NCBI GenBank assembly: GCA_034509925.1
Contig: CM067533.1
Location: forward strand, 7,804,035-7,868,034
Direction: 5' to 3'
Length of the DNA: 64,000 nucleotides
Source: Hirudinaria manillensis
Taxonomy: Eukaryota; Annelida; Clitellata; Hirudinida; Hirudinidae
The notes beneath the pieces were generated by a model that saw nothing but the letters and a program-made list of their open reading frames with translations, was not told where the DNA came from and made no database searches. How positions within the stretch are numbered: position 1 is the first letter of the stretch; every line of letters begins with the position of its first letter. The position numbers and the translations under genes are program-made. Below, in pieces: positions 1-11,250 of this stretch.

Positions 1-82
1 TCCATCCATCCTTCCATCCATCCGTCCGTCCGTCCGTCCGACCATCCGTCCATCCATACTTTCCTTCCTTCCTTCCATTCCA
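1..82. repeat. Tetranucleotide tract (TCCA/TCCG/TTCC)n
   Basis: The window opens inside an imperfect pyrimidine-rich tetranucleotide array of TCCA, TCCG and TTCC units. The left edge may be cut by the window boundary. Confidence 0.85.
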
Positions 83-2419
83 TCTTCGCATGAGCTGCAA
101 CGGATCTGACACACCTTGAGTGCCGTGGAGACACCTTGGATGTTCTGTTTGCCCAGCTTTGGATCCATCGCTGTGCAAACAGTTTTTATAAACTTATCTT
201 TCATCGCCATATCAGCTCGTGTTGCTTCTGACGATGTCGGAGGGTTTGCGTCGGTTATCACCGTAATTATCCATCAATTATCACCATAATTCATTATGAT
301 TATCGACATAAACCCTCATAATTATCACTGGAATTCTTCATAATTATTACTACAGTTCTTTATATTATCACCGAAATTATTTCTAATTATTTCAAGTAAT
401 TTCTCCATAATGTCTTTCGATATGGATCGCACTTGTATTTAACAGAGGTTCAGAGATTTTTAGCCATGTTTTTCTTGGAGAATTTCTTTGCAGCAACAAA
501 CATACAAACATCTATGATACAATCCTATAAGATACAAAAGGCATTTTTAAAAAACAAAGCGATTATAAAATCTGTAACAAAAATAATCAATGATTTAAAT
601 TCACAATTTAATTCAATTTATTATAAAATAATTTAAACATTTAAACTTTAAAATAATTAAAAACACAAAAATTCTTAAATAATCTTCCGCGACAAATCGC
701 TGACAAATGCAGGTTTTTTTTAAAGGTTGATTATGATTATGATTATGGTTATAGTTATGATTATGATTAAAATTATAATTATGGTTATAGTTCTGATTAT
801 GATTAAAATTATAATTATGGTTATGGTTATGGTTATGACTATGATTATTATAATCCTTTTCTTTTCATCCGAAGCTTTTTGAAATCCATTCATTAAATAT
901 TTGATAATATTTGATAATCCCCAAACATTTTTGAGTAATTAAACTGTAAAAATGTAAAAATCGAAATATTTCCTTTATTATTTGCTAATATGCAACTGTA
1001 AGAAGTATTTAACTTCATAATATAATATAATATATTATTATTATTATTATTTATTATTATTAATTATTATATTATTTATTATTATCGAAGAATTTGTGGT
1101 GCAATTCCATTTCATTTTTATTGCTATTGTTATTAGTAATTTCAATATTAATATAAACAACAACAAGATTAATAATAATAATAATAACAATAATAATAAT
1201 AATTTAAAAAAAAATAATAATAACGTGTTCCGGGTTATTGACTCAGGGGGAATGCCTCGACGGCCTCGGCTCCAATCAGTTGAGTGTCTGCGTCACGAAA
1301 GTAATTGCTGTAGGAATTTCTGGCAACAACGACAACAACAACAACAACAACAACAACAGCAACGACATAATTATTATGGCATAATAATATTTATAATTAA
1401 ACAATAATATAATATAATAATTATTTCACGCCGGTGAGGCAGTCCAATTAGTTGCTTGCGTTCGATTTGTGTTGACGTGGTTAAAAAAATATGCGGCAAG
1501 TTTTTTTTTGTTTTTTATCGTCACTTTCATAATCATATCCATCATGTCGTCATCGTCATCATCATCATCATCATCATCGTCGTCGTCGTCGTCGTCGTCA
1601 CGGGCATCAACATCATCATCGTCACCACTGTAAATAAAAAAGCAACTTAGAACCAAAAAGACTTAGAAAGAAGTTGTTGAACCGTAAATCAAAGCGTGAA
1701 ATAATCGAGAAAATGCCTCGAAGCAAAAACAAGCAACAACAACAACAACAGCGTAGGCAACAACAACAACAACGTAGGCAACAAGAACGTCATCACATTC
1801 GGCTTTGCTTTGTTTCAGTGGAGAAAGTTGAACGTCAAGAACGTGAACTTCTAAACAGGTGACGACGAATGCGAAGACCGAAGAAAGAATTACTTAAGAA
1901 GAGTGTTGGGGCCTCCAATCATCCCTTCTCCCCTACCCCTCGTTCTTCTCACCCAATACCCCCCCACCTTGATGATACCCCGTTGATAATACCCCTATGA
2001 AGATACCCCTTGATGATATCACCCTGATGATACCCCTATGAATATATCCCTTGATGATATCCCCCTGATGATACGCCATGAAGATACCCCTTGATATCCC
2101 CCTGAAGATATCCGCTGATGATACCGCCCCATAATATCTCCCCATAACACCCCCCTGAAGAAAGCCATTGGGTGCCTCACAACATAAACGTGTCGATGCA
2201 GGTGTAAAATATGCAGTTTTTGATCGAAACCTGTTTTTAAATATTTTTTTTCTTTTCAGTTGTTTTCAAACGAGTTTATTATTTTTATTTTTTGCATAAA
2301 AATTCTCCGATATTTGTAACAGCAGGGCACGAAATTATAATTTAGGAAAATGAGACAATATTTAATAATACATTTTAAATAATATTCCAAAAAGATATTA
2401 TTACAATTATTATTATTAA

Positions 2420-2482
<63 letters not shown>

Positions 2483-3172
2483 GAATTGTTTTAAACCTTT
2501 ATTTATTTAGCATTTAATTAGAAAATATTATGAAAGTAAAAAATCAGCCTTCAGGGAAATTCGTTTCCACTGATGAAACTGCAAGATGGAAAGAATGAAT
2601 GAATGAATGAGTGTCTGAAAGAATGAGTGAACGAATGAGTGAATGAATGAATGAATGAATGAATAAAACAGAAGACATATAAGAAGACCTTGTTATAATT
2701 TTACCTTGAAGTGAATTCAAGAGAATTGTTTTTGTTTGTTTTTGAGTCATTATGAAATAATTTGTCATTTTTAATATTTCAATTATTTAATAATATATTT
2801 TTAATATATCTGACATTTTGCAATTTTATTAATTTCATTATTTTAAAACTTTTTATTATGTTTTATATTTTAGTAATTAAACATTCATAGAATTGTGTTT
2901 GGAAAAACAACCTTTTTTTGCAAGAGTTAAATTCACGAATATTAATAATAATAATTATAATAATTATAATAATATATAATAATAATTATAATAATATATT
3001 ATAATAATATATTATTATATTATAATATTATTATTATTAATTATATACGAATATTGCGATGTTATGGTTATGTTCCTTTATGGCGCCACTTGAAATATTA
3101 TTAAAGCTTTTATTAAATAAACAATGACGTCACCGGAAGCTTATTAAAAAAATTTAATACAATATGATTTTA

Positions 3173-3212
<40 letters not shown>

Positions 3213-3426
3213 GTTATTATTATTATTAAAGAATTTCATAACTTTTTCCGATCTATTTCATTTATATTCCCTCATTTTGTATACTGTAAAAAATGGTGAT
3301 CCATCAAAATTTAAAATAATGGACTTTTAGATCCAACATTTTTCGAGGAAAACTTCATTAAATTTTTTATTTTTATCAAATTACTTTTACTGACGAAGTT
3401 TCTTATCAACATATTTTATATTTGCA
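83..3426. other. Gene-poor AT-rich region with microsatellites
   Basis: No exon could be supported here. The stretch holds a degenerate ATTATG/ATTATC hexamer-like array around 720-850, AAT tracts (about 1025-1085, 1159-1230, 2940-3045), CAA tracts (1326-1362, 1735-1785), an ATC/GTC tract (1545-1625), TTA tracts (2401-2480, 3176-3228) and a GAAT/GAGT tetranucleotide array (about 2594-2665). Open frames in these arrays are homopolymeric (poly-N, poly-Q, poly-D, poly-V) and follow the repeat, not a gene. Confidence 0.7.
1965..2160. repeat. Degenerate minisatellite rich in GATGATACCCC
   Basis: About 200 bp of imperfect tandem units of roughly 13-27 bp built from TTGATGATA and CCCCTATGAAGATA-like pieces. 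Units drift in length and sequence, so the array looks old. The complementary strand contains an open frame of G/I/R-rich repeats (1933-2145), which I treat as a by-product. Confidence 0.7.
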
Positions 3427-3550
3427 ATGTCAAGTCATGACGTCACTATGTCAAGTCATGACGTCACTATGTCAAGTCATGACGTCACTATGTCAAGTCA
3501 TGAAGTCACTATGTCAAGTCATGACGTCACGATGTCAAGTCGTGACGTCA
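3427..3550. repeat. 21-bp minisatellite carrying CRE/ATF palindromes
   Basis: Six tandem 21-bp units of the form ATGTCAAGTCATGACGTCACT. Five units carry the perfect palindrome TGACGTCA (3438-3445, 3459-3466, 3480-3487, 3522-3529, 3543-3550). Unit four has TGAAGTCA at 3501-3508. TGACGTCA is the consensus binding site of CREB/ATF bZIP factors. The unit length equals two helical turns, so all sites face the same side of the helix. Whether any factor binds is not shown by sequence. The + strand is open through the array (repeat of SSHDVTM), but this looks incidental. Confidence 0.85.
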
Positions 3551-3752
3551 AGTTAACAGCCGTATTTCTAAATAATTCCCATTCCACTTCATCCTCCAAA
3601 AAATATTTTTTTTTTCATGATTTATCGTGTAAATGTAAGCAAAACTCTTTAAAACCGCTGCAAAAAGTGCTTCCTTCCTTCATTATTTCCTCCTTACATT
3701 ATTGAAGAATGGAACTTAAAATGAAAGTTTCTTGGATCCTGGAGTGGAAATT

Positions 3753-3827
3753 CGTCGTTGTTGCTGTTGTTGTTGTTGACGATGATGATGTTGCTGTTGT
3801 TGCTGTTGTTGATGACGATGTTGCTGC

Positions 3828-3871
<44 letters not shown>

Positions 3872-3993
3872 TTGTTGACGATGATGATGATGATGTTGTC
3901 GTCGTCTCACTTTTGATTGCTTTTCAGTTCGAAGTTATTTTTTTGAAACGAAACTACACTTTACCAATGTTCTTAGGATTAATAATAATAATA

Positions 3994-4091
<98 letters not shown>

Positions 4092-5280
4092 TAATAATAA
4101 TAATCATAATAATAATCATAATAATAATAATAATAATAATCCTGCGGAGGCCGTGATTGTGAATAAACAAATAATAATAATAACTGATTCATATTTATAA
4201 TATATGTATGTGATAATTTAATTATGATTATTCGATAGTAATACCTTTTAATTAATTATATTCTAAATTAATCCTTAGTAAAATTTTCAGAAAAATCCTT
4301 TGCCGAAAGCGAATCATTTTTTAAACAAAGGAAAAAAAAATTCTTTTGCCAAGATTTTCGATCGAAATTTCGAAATAGGGAGTGATTGAAGGTATCCTGG
4401 AAGAAGCAACGGCTCCGGAAGAAGAAGAAGAAGATGATGATGATGATGATGATGATGATGGTGAAGAGAACGACGACGATGTAAATGAGGATGATGACGA
4501 CGATGAAGGAATATTCCAGGAGATAAGAATCCATCTCAGTGCCGATAAGGAGCTGCAACCTACCCGCTGGAATGTAAATCCGCAGCTGAAAATACTAAAA
4601 ATAAAAATAAATGTTTTGCCAAAGCTCAACGCTGACAGTCTCTGAAAACAGGCCGATCATCATCACTATCATCATCATTATCATCATCATCATCATCAAC
4701 ACCAGTTTCATTATCATCATCAGCATCGGCTGTTGTTGCTGTTTTGTTATTTTGCTGATTGTATTTGTCCATTTAAAAATCCAATTTAAAAGCATTAAAT
4801 TATTTTGGAAATTTCCACGAATTTGTTTTGAACCAAGAATAATTTAAGTAGAAATAATTGTTCATTTTATACTATTTATATTGTTGTTATTGTCGTCGTC
4901 GTCGTTGTTGATGTTGCTGCTGTTGTTGTTGTTGTTGTTTTTGTTGTTGATATGCAAGATAAAGTTTATTTATTATGAAGAAAACGTAACGATTTTTCTA
5001 GCGCTTTAGTATTACCATGGCGACGAAAACGGTTTAATGCATTCGGCAGTGTCTACCTCAGTGATAATTGGTCTGATGATAAATAACTGAATATATTTAT
5101 AAATACATATAAATTATTGTGTAATAATTATATAATTACAGGGAAGGCTTTAATATCAATAACTTAATAATAATAATAAAACTAACATTGACAATAATAA
5201 TAATAAAAACAATAATAATAACATGTGTGTAACTAAATTGTTATTATTATTATTAATATTATTATTATTATTATTAAGAA
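3753..5280. repeat. Cluster of trinucleotide arrays
   Basis: Successive trinucleotide arrays: GTT/GAT (about 3753-3903), a long AAT array (about 3980-4140), GAA then GAT (about 4415-4505), ATC (about 4655-4735), GTT (about 4885-4945) and AAT (5165-5275). The open frame at 4382-4645 (+) has an acidic GAT-derived run followed by a short non-repetitive stretch, with a possible donor after 4572. It has no recognisable homology, so I do not call a gene. Confidence 0.75.
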
Positions 5281-7400
5281 TCAACAATTATTGTTTTACA
5301 ACCGTTTTACGAGCTGAAAGACAAATTTATTACGTCCATAAATGCCTAACAAATACGTGTTTATTGGAATTTCTACGTGCATATGACATTTAGAGGTTGT
5401 TAAAGTCTCTTATTATAATTGGAATAATCATATTTATTTATTTATTTTCAATTTCATTTTATCATTTAAATCATTATTTATCGCTTATTATAATAAATAG
5501 TATATTAATTATTATATATAATTATTATAATATAATTAATAAGTATAATATAATTATTATAATAAAAAGAATATCAATATATATTTATATATTATTTATA
5601 TCATAATTTATAATATAAATAATAATTAATTATAAATTATATCATAATTTATAATATAAATAATGAATAATAATATCAGTAATTACATTATAATTTATAA
5701 TATAAATAATATGAAATTATGATATATTTATCAACTTTTCTGTTAAAATTATTTAAAAAGAAACTTCCAGAAAACTCGATTTTTCAAAAAATCTTAATTC
5801 AAAATTCTAAATAAATTTTTTATTGTTTTTAAAAATATTTTACGTGGTTTTTTGATTAAATCCGACTTTTATTAACCATCAGCCAATTAATTCCTGATGA
5901 CGTGGAATTAAAAAGGAATTTCTTTTAAAATTATTTATCGTAAATTTCAGAAAAATGTATTTAAATCAATAACAACATTTTATTTATTTATTTTTTATAT
6001 TTTTGATATTAAATCATTTCTTTTTTAATTTTATGGCCGGAAATGCTGAAGGGAAAAGATTGAGAGAGCGGATGATGAAAGAAAAATTGTATTCCTTCTT
6101 CAGTTCCTCGTTCTGTCTTTCTGGATCGACAAATTATTTAATTATAACATATATTATTATTATTTTTTTTTTATTATTATTATTGTTATAGTAAAAATAT
6201 GATAAACGATTTATTATCTCTAAGGAAGAGTGTTACATTTAAATCGTTATAATAATAAATATAAATAAAATAAATAATAATAACAATAAATAAAATAAAT
6301 AATAATAATAATAATAATTTCTGGCCCCGGGTAGCTATCCTTCGACCACACGCAGCCTCGACAATTTTCGAATCAACGCGATGTAAAATACCTAAATCAC
6401 TCGTCCAAACAGTATTAGAAAGAAGAAATTGCCAGAATTATAATAATAATAATTATTATTATTATTATCATTATTAATATATATATTATTATTATTATTA
6501 ACATTAATAATAATATTATTATAAATATATTAATAATGATAATATTAATTATAATAATAATTATTAATAATAATAATAATTATTATTATTAATATTATTA
6601 TTTCAAAATTATTAAACTAATTGTTGACTTAAAACATCCTTTGATGTGCTGAATGAACAACGTATCCACTCCCGAGATCATCATCAGGAGCACGTGATTT
6701 ATTCCGAGATTCTATTAAACAACATTTGTGATGGAAAATAATCTGCCATCTGGAACATCTTTGGAAGATGAAGATGATGATGATGATGAGGATGACGATG
6801 ACGATGACGATGACGATGATGAAGGTGATGAGGAGGATGATGATGATGATGCTTATGATGATGATAGTGTGATTGAGGTATTGATGACGATTGCGATGAC
6901 GATGATAAAGAAGATGGTAGCATTGGTGAAGAAGAAGAAGAAGAGGAAGAGGAGGGGGATTTATTTATCAACTTTTTGTTTAAATAAAAAAAAATGTTAA
7001 TTTAAAACCGCAATAAAATCTTTATTTTTTAGAAATATTTTATGTGATTTTTTTTTTTTTTTTGAGGAAATCCCGAAGTTGGATTTCATCGTTGATGATG
7101 TTTTTAAAGGAAGGAAGGAAAGAAGTTTGTTCTGTGAATTTAAAAACAAAAAAAACAAATAAAATAAAACAAATTATTTGTAAATTTTGCAAACATTTGT
7201 GCAAATATGTTGAAAGTTAAAAAACTCCAAACTATGTTGTTGTTTTGGAATTGAAACTGAACAACAACAACAACAACAAAATCGTTTTTTTTTGTTTGCT
7301 TCCAATTCTTTGTTTGTCCAATCCTTTCCTGGCTTCATCCAACTCCAAATATCTCTGTTTACCTGTTAGTCATTATTAATATTACTCTTGTTGTTGTTGC

Positions 7401-7446
<46 letters not shown>

Positions 7447-7867
7447 GCTGTAGCTATAAGACAGTTTTATCAGCTTTACAAGAATATTCAGATGAAGTGA
7501 CATCTATCTGCAAACACATTCACCTCCTTGTAACCTCCATCTTTTCACCGTCGTCGTCGTCGTCATCATCATCATCATTATTACAATCCCAGAGATGTAC
7601 GATTAAATTTAAACTGATTAAAACTTAAAAATTATAATTCTTAATTATCATTTCTAATCAACGTCATCGACGTCATGACGTCACAATCGTCGACGGATGG
7701 ATGGATGGAACAGAAGGAGGATGAAGTCGATTCGGTGGCAGAAGAATTAGGAACGTGTGTGACAGAAGCGGGAACGTTGAACCAGTAAATTATTTCCACC
7801 AGGGAATGGTGGAACGTAATGGCTTTTCGCATCGAATGCACACAGTGCTCGGCAACAGCCGCAACAG
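5281..7867. other. AT-rich region, no supported gene
   Basis: Contains AT palindromic stretches (5480-5720, with a roughly 60-bp segment around ATAATTTATAATATAAATAA repeated three times), AAT/TTA arrays (6240-6320, 6440-6600), a GAT/GAC array (6768-6920) whose frames read as poly-D or poly-S/H, and a GTT array (7388-7450). One more isolated CRE palindrome TGACGTCA lies at 7676-7683 and another at 3125-3132 outside this stretch. No splice-consistent exon was seen. Confidence 0.6.
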
Positions 7868-8130
7868 TAACAACAATACAGTACAATACAATACACTGAC
7901 AAACAACATACAACAATACAGTACAATACAATACACTGACAAACAACATATACAACAGTAACAACAATACAGTACAATACAATACACTGACAAACAACAT
8001 ACAGCAGTAACAACAACACAATACGATACAATGACAAACAACGTACAACAGCAGCAACAACACAATACGATACAATGATGACAAACAACACGAACAACAA
8101 CAACAATAGCAACAACAGAAACAACAACAA
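7868..8130. repeat. ~40-bp minisatellite with CAATACAATACACTGAC core
   Basis: Three close copies of a roughly 40-bp unit (core CAATACAATACACTGAC followed by AAACAACATA) are followed by two shorter diverged copies (ACACAATACGATACAATGAC) and then a CAA-rich tail. All three minus-strand frames are open across the array (reading as repeats of VLYC, IVLY, CIVL type), which is typical of repeat artefacts and not of a gene. Confidence 0.8.
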
Positions 8131-8245
8131 TGGTAAATAATCGATGATTATGCAAATGTATTTGAGGTCACTGAGTCTAAAACAGATTGAAAAAAGAATG
8201 TAGTTAATAATCATCTACTGTCATTATTATTATACACAATTTCCA

Positions 8246-9008
8246 TCATCATCATCATCATCGTCGTCGTCATCGTCGTCGTCGTCGTCATCGTCGTCGT
8301 CGTCGTCATCGTCGTCATCGTCATCATCATCACTATCAATAGTATTTATAATAATTTAATCATTATTTTCCGTCATATATCGACTCCGAAGCAAAAACCG
8401 ACTTGCGTTCGTTCATTCAAATGAAAATATTTATTCATTTATTATTTATTTTTATTTATTTTTTTATTTATTTTTTATTTTAAACAATTAGAAAAAAAAT
8501 AATTCCAAAGTTCACTGCTCCGACATTTCGAGTTTTTCGAGTTTAATGGTGCGTTGTTCTTCGATCGATATCAGCCTGTTCGGGCGGACGGCTTCTCTCC
8601 ATATTCTCCACTTTATTTTTAGAATCAATTTCTCTACCCACGATTTCTCTACCCACAGTTTCTCCACCCACAAGTCCTCTACCCGAAGTCCCCCTTTCAT
8701 CTCAACACCCAATCCCCGTCCCCTACAAAGACACAGACGTGGACGAATGGATAACCATCAATTCTGCCAGCCTTTATTTGTATTTTTATCAGCAAATATT
8801 CCCTCGTCGTCGTCAGTCTGTCCAAAGCAATGTCTCAAAGTATCAGTTCGATGTGCGGATACCGCTTGTACAGACTTTCCACCGACAGAATACGCCGAAG
8901 TATTTTTTAATGAAAAATAATATTTTCCCATAATAATAATAATAATTATTATTATTATTATATTATTATAATATTATTATTATTATATTATTATTATTAC
9001 ACTATTAC

Positions 9009-9083
<75 letters not shown>

Positions 9084-9115
9084 CATTATTATTATTACTA
9101 TAATCAAGTTAATGT
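8246..9115. other. Microsatellites flanking a less AT-rich 0.4-kb patch
   Basis: A CAT/CGT array at 8246-8335 and a long TTA array at about 8935-9110 flank a more balanced stretch at 8515-8935. That stretch has four diverged units of CTCTACCCAC type (8631-8690) and two overlapping + frames. The frame through 8739 (DEWITINS...) runs about 70 residues without low complexity. I could not place it in any family or find convincing splice partners. Confidence 0.4.
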
Positions 9116-9501
9116 GGTTAATTATTCTTACCGTATGAAAATAATAATCTGTTATTATTACACCTTCGTACCTCAACATGTAATTCGTTACGTAATGCAT
9201 TATTCAATACTACTTTATAAAAGCCACGTAATGTCAGGTAATGGCTAGAAATGTACTTGAAAAAAAATAATTCCATTGAAAATTTAATCACGTGACGACC
9301 TGACGGACCGAATGACCTTGAAAGGAGCCTCATTCCATTTTCAAGGGCACGTAATTTTTACCGCTTAAACACTTGAAACTTGGCAGACGATTGGAACCGA
9401 GATTTCGAAAAGGTTTATCGTCGTATTTTTGACATTAATTGCATAAAATGTCTCTTATCGATCTCCCTTCAAAACTTTTTAGGAACAATTTGAGTCCAAA
9501 A

Positions 9502-9600
9502 TAAATAAATAAGTAAATAAATGAATAAATAAATAAGTAAATAGATAAATGAATGAATGAATAAATAAATAAATAAATGAATAAATAAATAAAACATATT
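9502..9600. repeat. (AAAT/GAAT)n tetranucleotide array
   Basis: About 100 bp of AAATAAATGAATAAAT-type tetranucleotide repeats. Confidence 0.85.
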
Positions 9601-9639
9601 AAACTCAATCCTTAACCTCCACGGATAGCATTCATGCAT

Positions 9640-10380
9640 TTGTTTGGCTTTCGAGCCTCAAACTAGTAAACATCTGGAGTAATAGAATGATAATTTCCTT
9701 TCCCTAACAAGATATTTCCAGCCACCGGTCCTAAAACACCCTTTGTCTCCGCTCTACAAGGGCTTTTCTTTCCCACCCCTTATCCATTACCGGTTGTCCA
9801 GGGAGCGCCCATTTTAAGATGGCAGTCATAAAATGCTTCAAAAAGTCATAGAATCGAATTAGTCTTCAGCGGAGCGCGCTGGATCTACAGTGCACTTTCC
9901 GCGCTGTCCGTCCTGTGTTTTACGGTTCGCATTTGCATGGAAATCTAGGGGTGTTTACGAGCGCCCCTATTTCCCAGTATGTATTCAACACGTCCCCCTA
10001 ATACTCAGCTTCTCCCCGTCCCAGACCCCAATACGAGAGCCCAGAAACCGGCCCCATAAACCCCCCTAAAAAGACACTTGTTCAACCGATTTATCGAAAT
10101 TAAGTTGGGCTCAGTCGGGGAAGGAAATATTCCCAGGAGGCAATCATTTCCGCAAAGTTGGACTCAGCGGGTTCGGACTTGATTCCCCGAAATGAATTTT
10201 CTGCAAATTACGTCCAGGAAATGCGTTGAAAAGCAGAAACTGGAAGAAATCTTTGTAAAAGAAAAAGAAAAACCGAATTAATCCGAGTGCCACGAAAGCT
10301 CCGTGAGGCAAACAGGAATCCGTGTTTGCGTTACACGGCGGCGTGTGGACCTCTGAGGAGCTCTGATCGAACACTGGCTG
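9640..10380. other. Less AT-rich, non-repetitive block upstream of the GPCR
   Basis: Roughly 0.7 kb of balanced, non-repetitive sequence in an otherwise AT-rich, repeat-dominated region. It includes an octamer-like ATTTGCAT (about 9928-9935) and GC-rich stretches (GGAGCGCGCT, CTTTCCGCGCTGTCC). No long open frame is present. It could be a promoter, a 5' UTR exon or an enhancer of the downstream GPCR gene; that is inference from composition and position only. Confidence 0.3.
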
Positions 10381-11131
10381 TGCTTTAAAATCAATTGCAT
10401 TTTATATCAATTATATATTTTTTCGCCTTTAAATTATGATAATTTCAGATTTTTACAGAAAGTTTTTAATTAAAATGTAAAAGTATTTCAATATAAAGTA
10501 AGTCACAGTCTTGAAAAGGAAACGAAGTCTTGAAAACGAAACCGATACCATACGAGGGAGAGAGAAAAAAATATCTTTTTGGAGAAAAAACAAGTTATTT
10601 CCTCTTAAAATCTGGTTTAATAAGTCTTCAATTTCGTCAAGAATTTTTTTATTTTTCAGTATTTTTAAATCAAATCAAAAACTATTATGGATTTAAAACG
10701 ATGAAACTCAAACGGAAAGCAGATTTTTTAATTACATAAAGTTTTCTACAATTTTCTTCTTCTTCCCCTCAAAGAATGAAATGAATGACGTAATGAGGTG
10801 CTGGCGCTTGTAAGGGTTCAGAGGAGTGGAAATTCTGATTCTTACAAGATTTCATCCTGAGGTCAACGCCCGTTCCATCCCTTGATTCGTAATTGTATGC
10901 GTGTTTGTATCTGTATGTGTTTGTATTCGCGTTCGTGTTGTGTTTGTATTTGTCTCGAGCTGATCTTGAGAGTGCCTTATGCATCCCGACGGTATGCAAA
11001 AGCACTCCTTAATCGATCTCCATTTGTATAGATCTGCGAGCAGAGGGCGTTCCCAGTCGGTTGTCGAACATGTCACATGACATTATGTTTGCTGCCACGT
11101 CCACCGCATGCTGGAATGATGTCAGCGAGAT

Positions 11132-11250
11132 CTCCTCCCCCTCCTCTCCCCCTCCTCTCCCCATCCTCTCCCCCTCCTCTCCCCCTACTCTCCTCCCCTC
11201 CTCTCCCCCTCCTCTCCCCATCCTCTCCCCCCTCCTCCCCTTCCCCCCAG
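11132..11250. repeat. Polypyrimidine CCCCTCCTCT minisatellite
   Basis: About 115 bp of almost pure pyrimidine on the + strand, made of tandem CCCCTCCTCT-like units with occasional A. The longer segment CCTCCTCTCCCCATCCTCTC occurs twice. Such homopurine-homopyrimidine mirror tracts can adopt triplex (H-DNA) structure. Overlapping frames (poly-P/S on +, poly-G/E/R on -) are artefacts. Confidence 0.8.

Noticed and set aside
3709-4200. Long + frame with poly-V/D then poly-N
   Set aside because: Entirely explained by GTT/GAT and AAT arrays; every frame of such repeats stays open.
4382-4645. Acidic frame followed by a non-repetitive tail (GIFQEIRIHLSADKELQPTRW)
   Set aside because: The tail is only about 20-25 codons before a possible donor, there is no recognised family, and the start lies in simple repeat; left as unexplained.
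6699-7000. Acidic poly-D frame (+) and poly-H/S frame (-)
   Set aside because: Both strands of a GAT/GAC microsatellite; no splice support or homology.
7641-8214. Minus-strand frames reading as VLYC/IVLY hydrophobic repeats
   Set aside because: Translation of a roughly 40-bp minisatellite open in all three minus frames.
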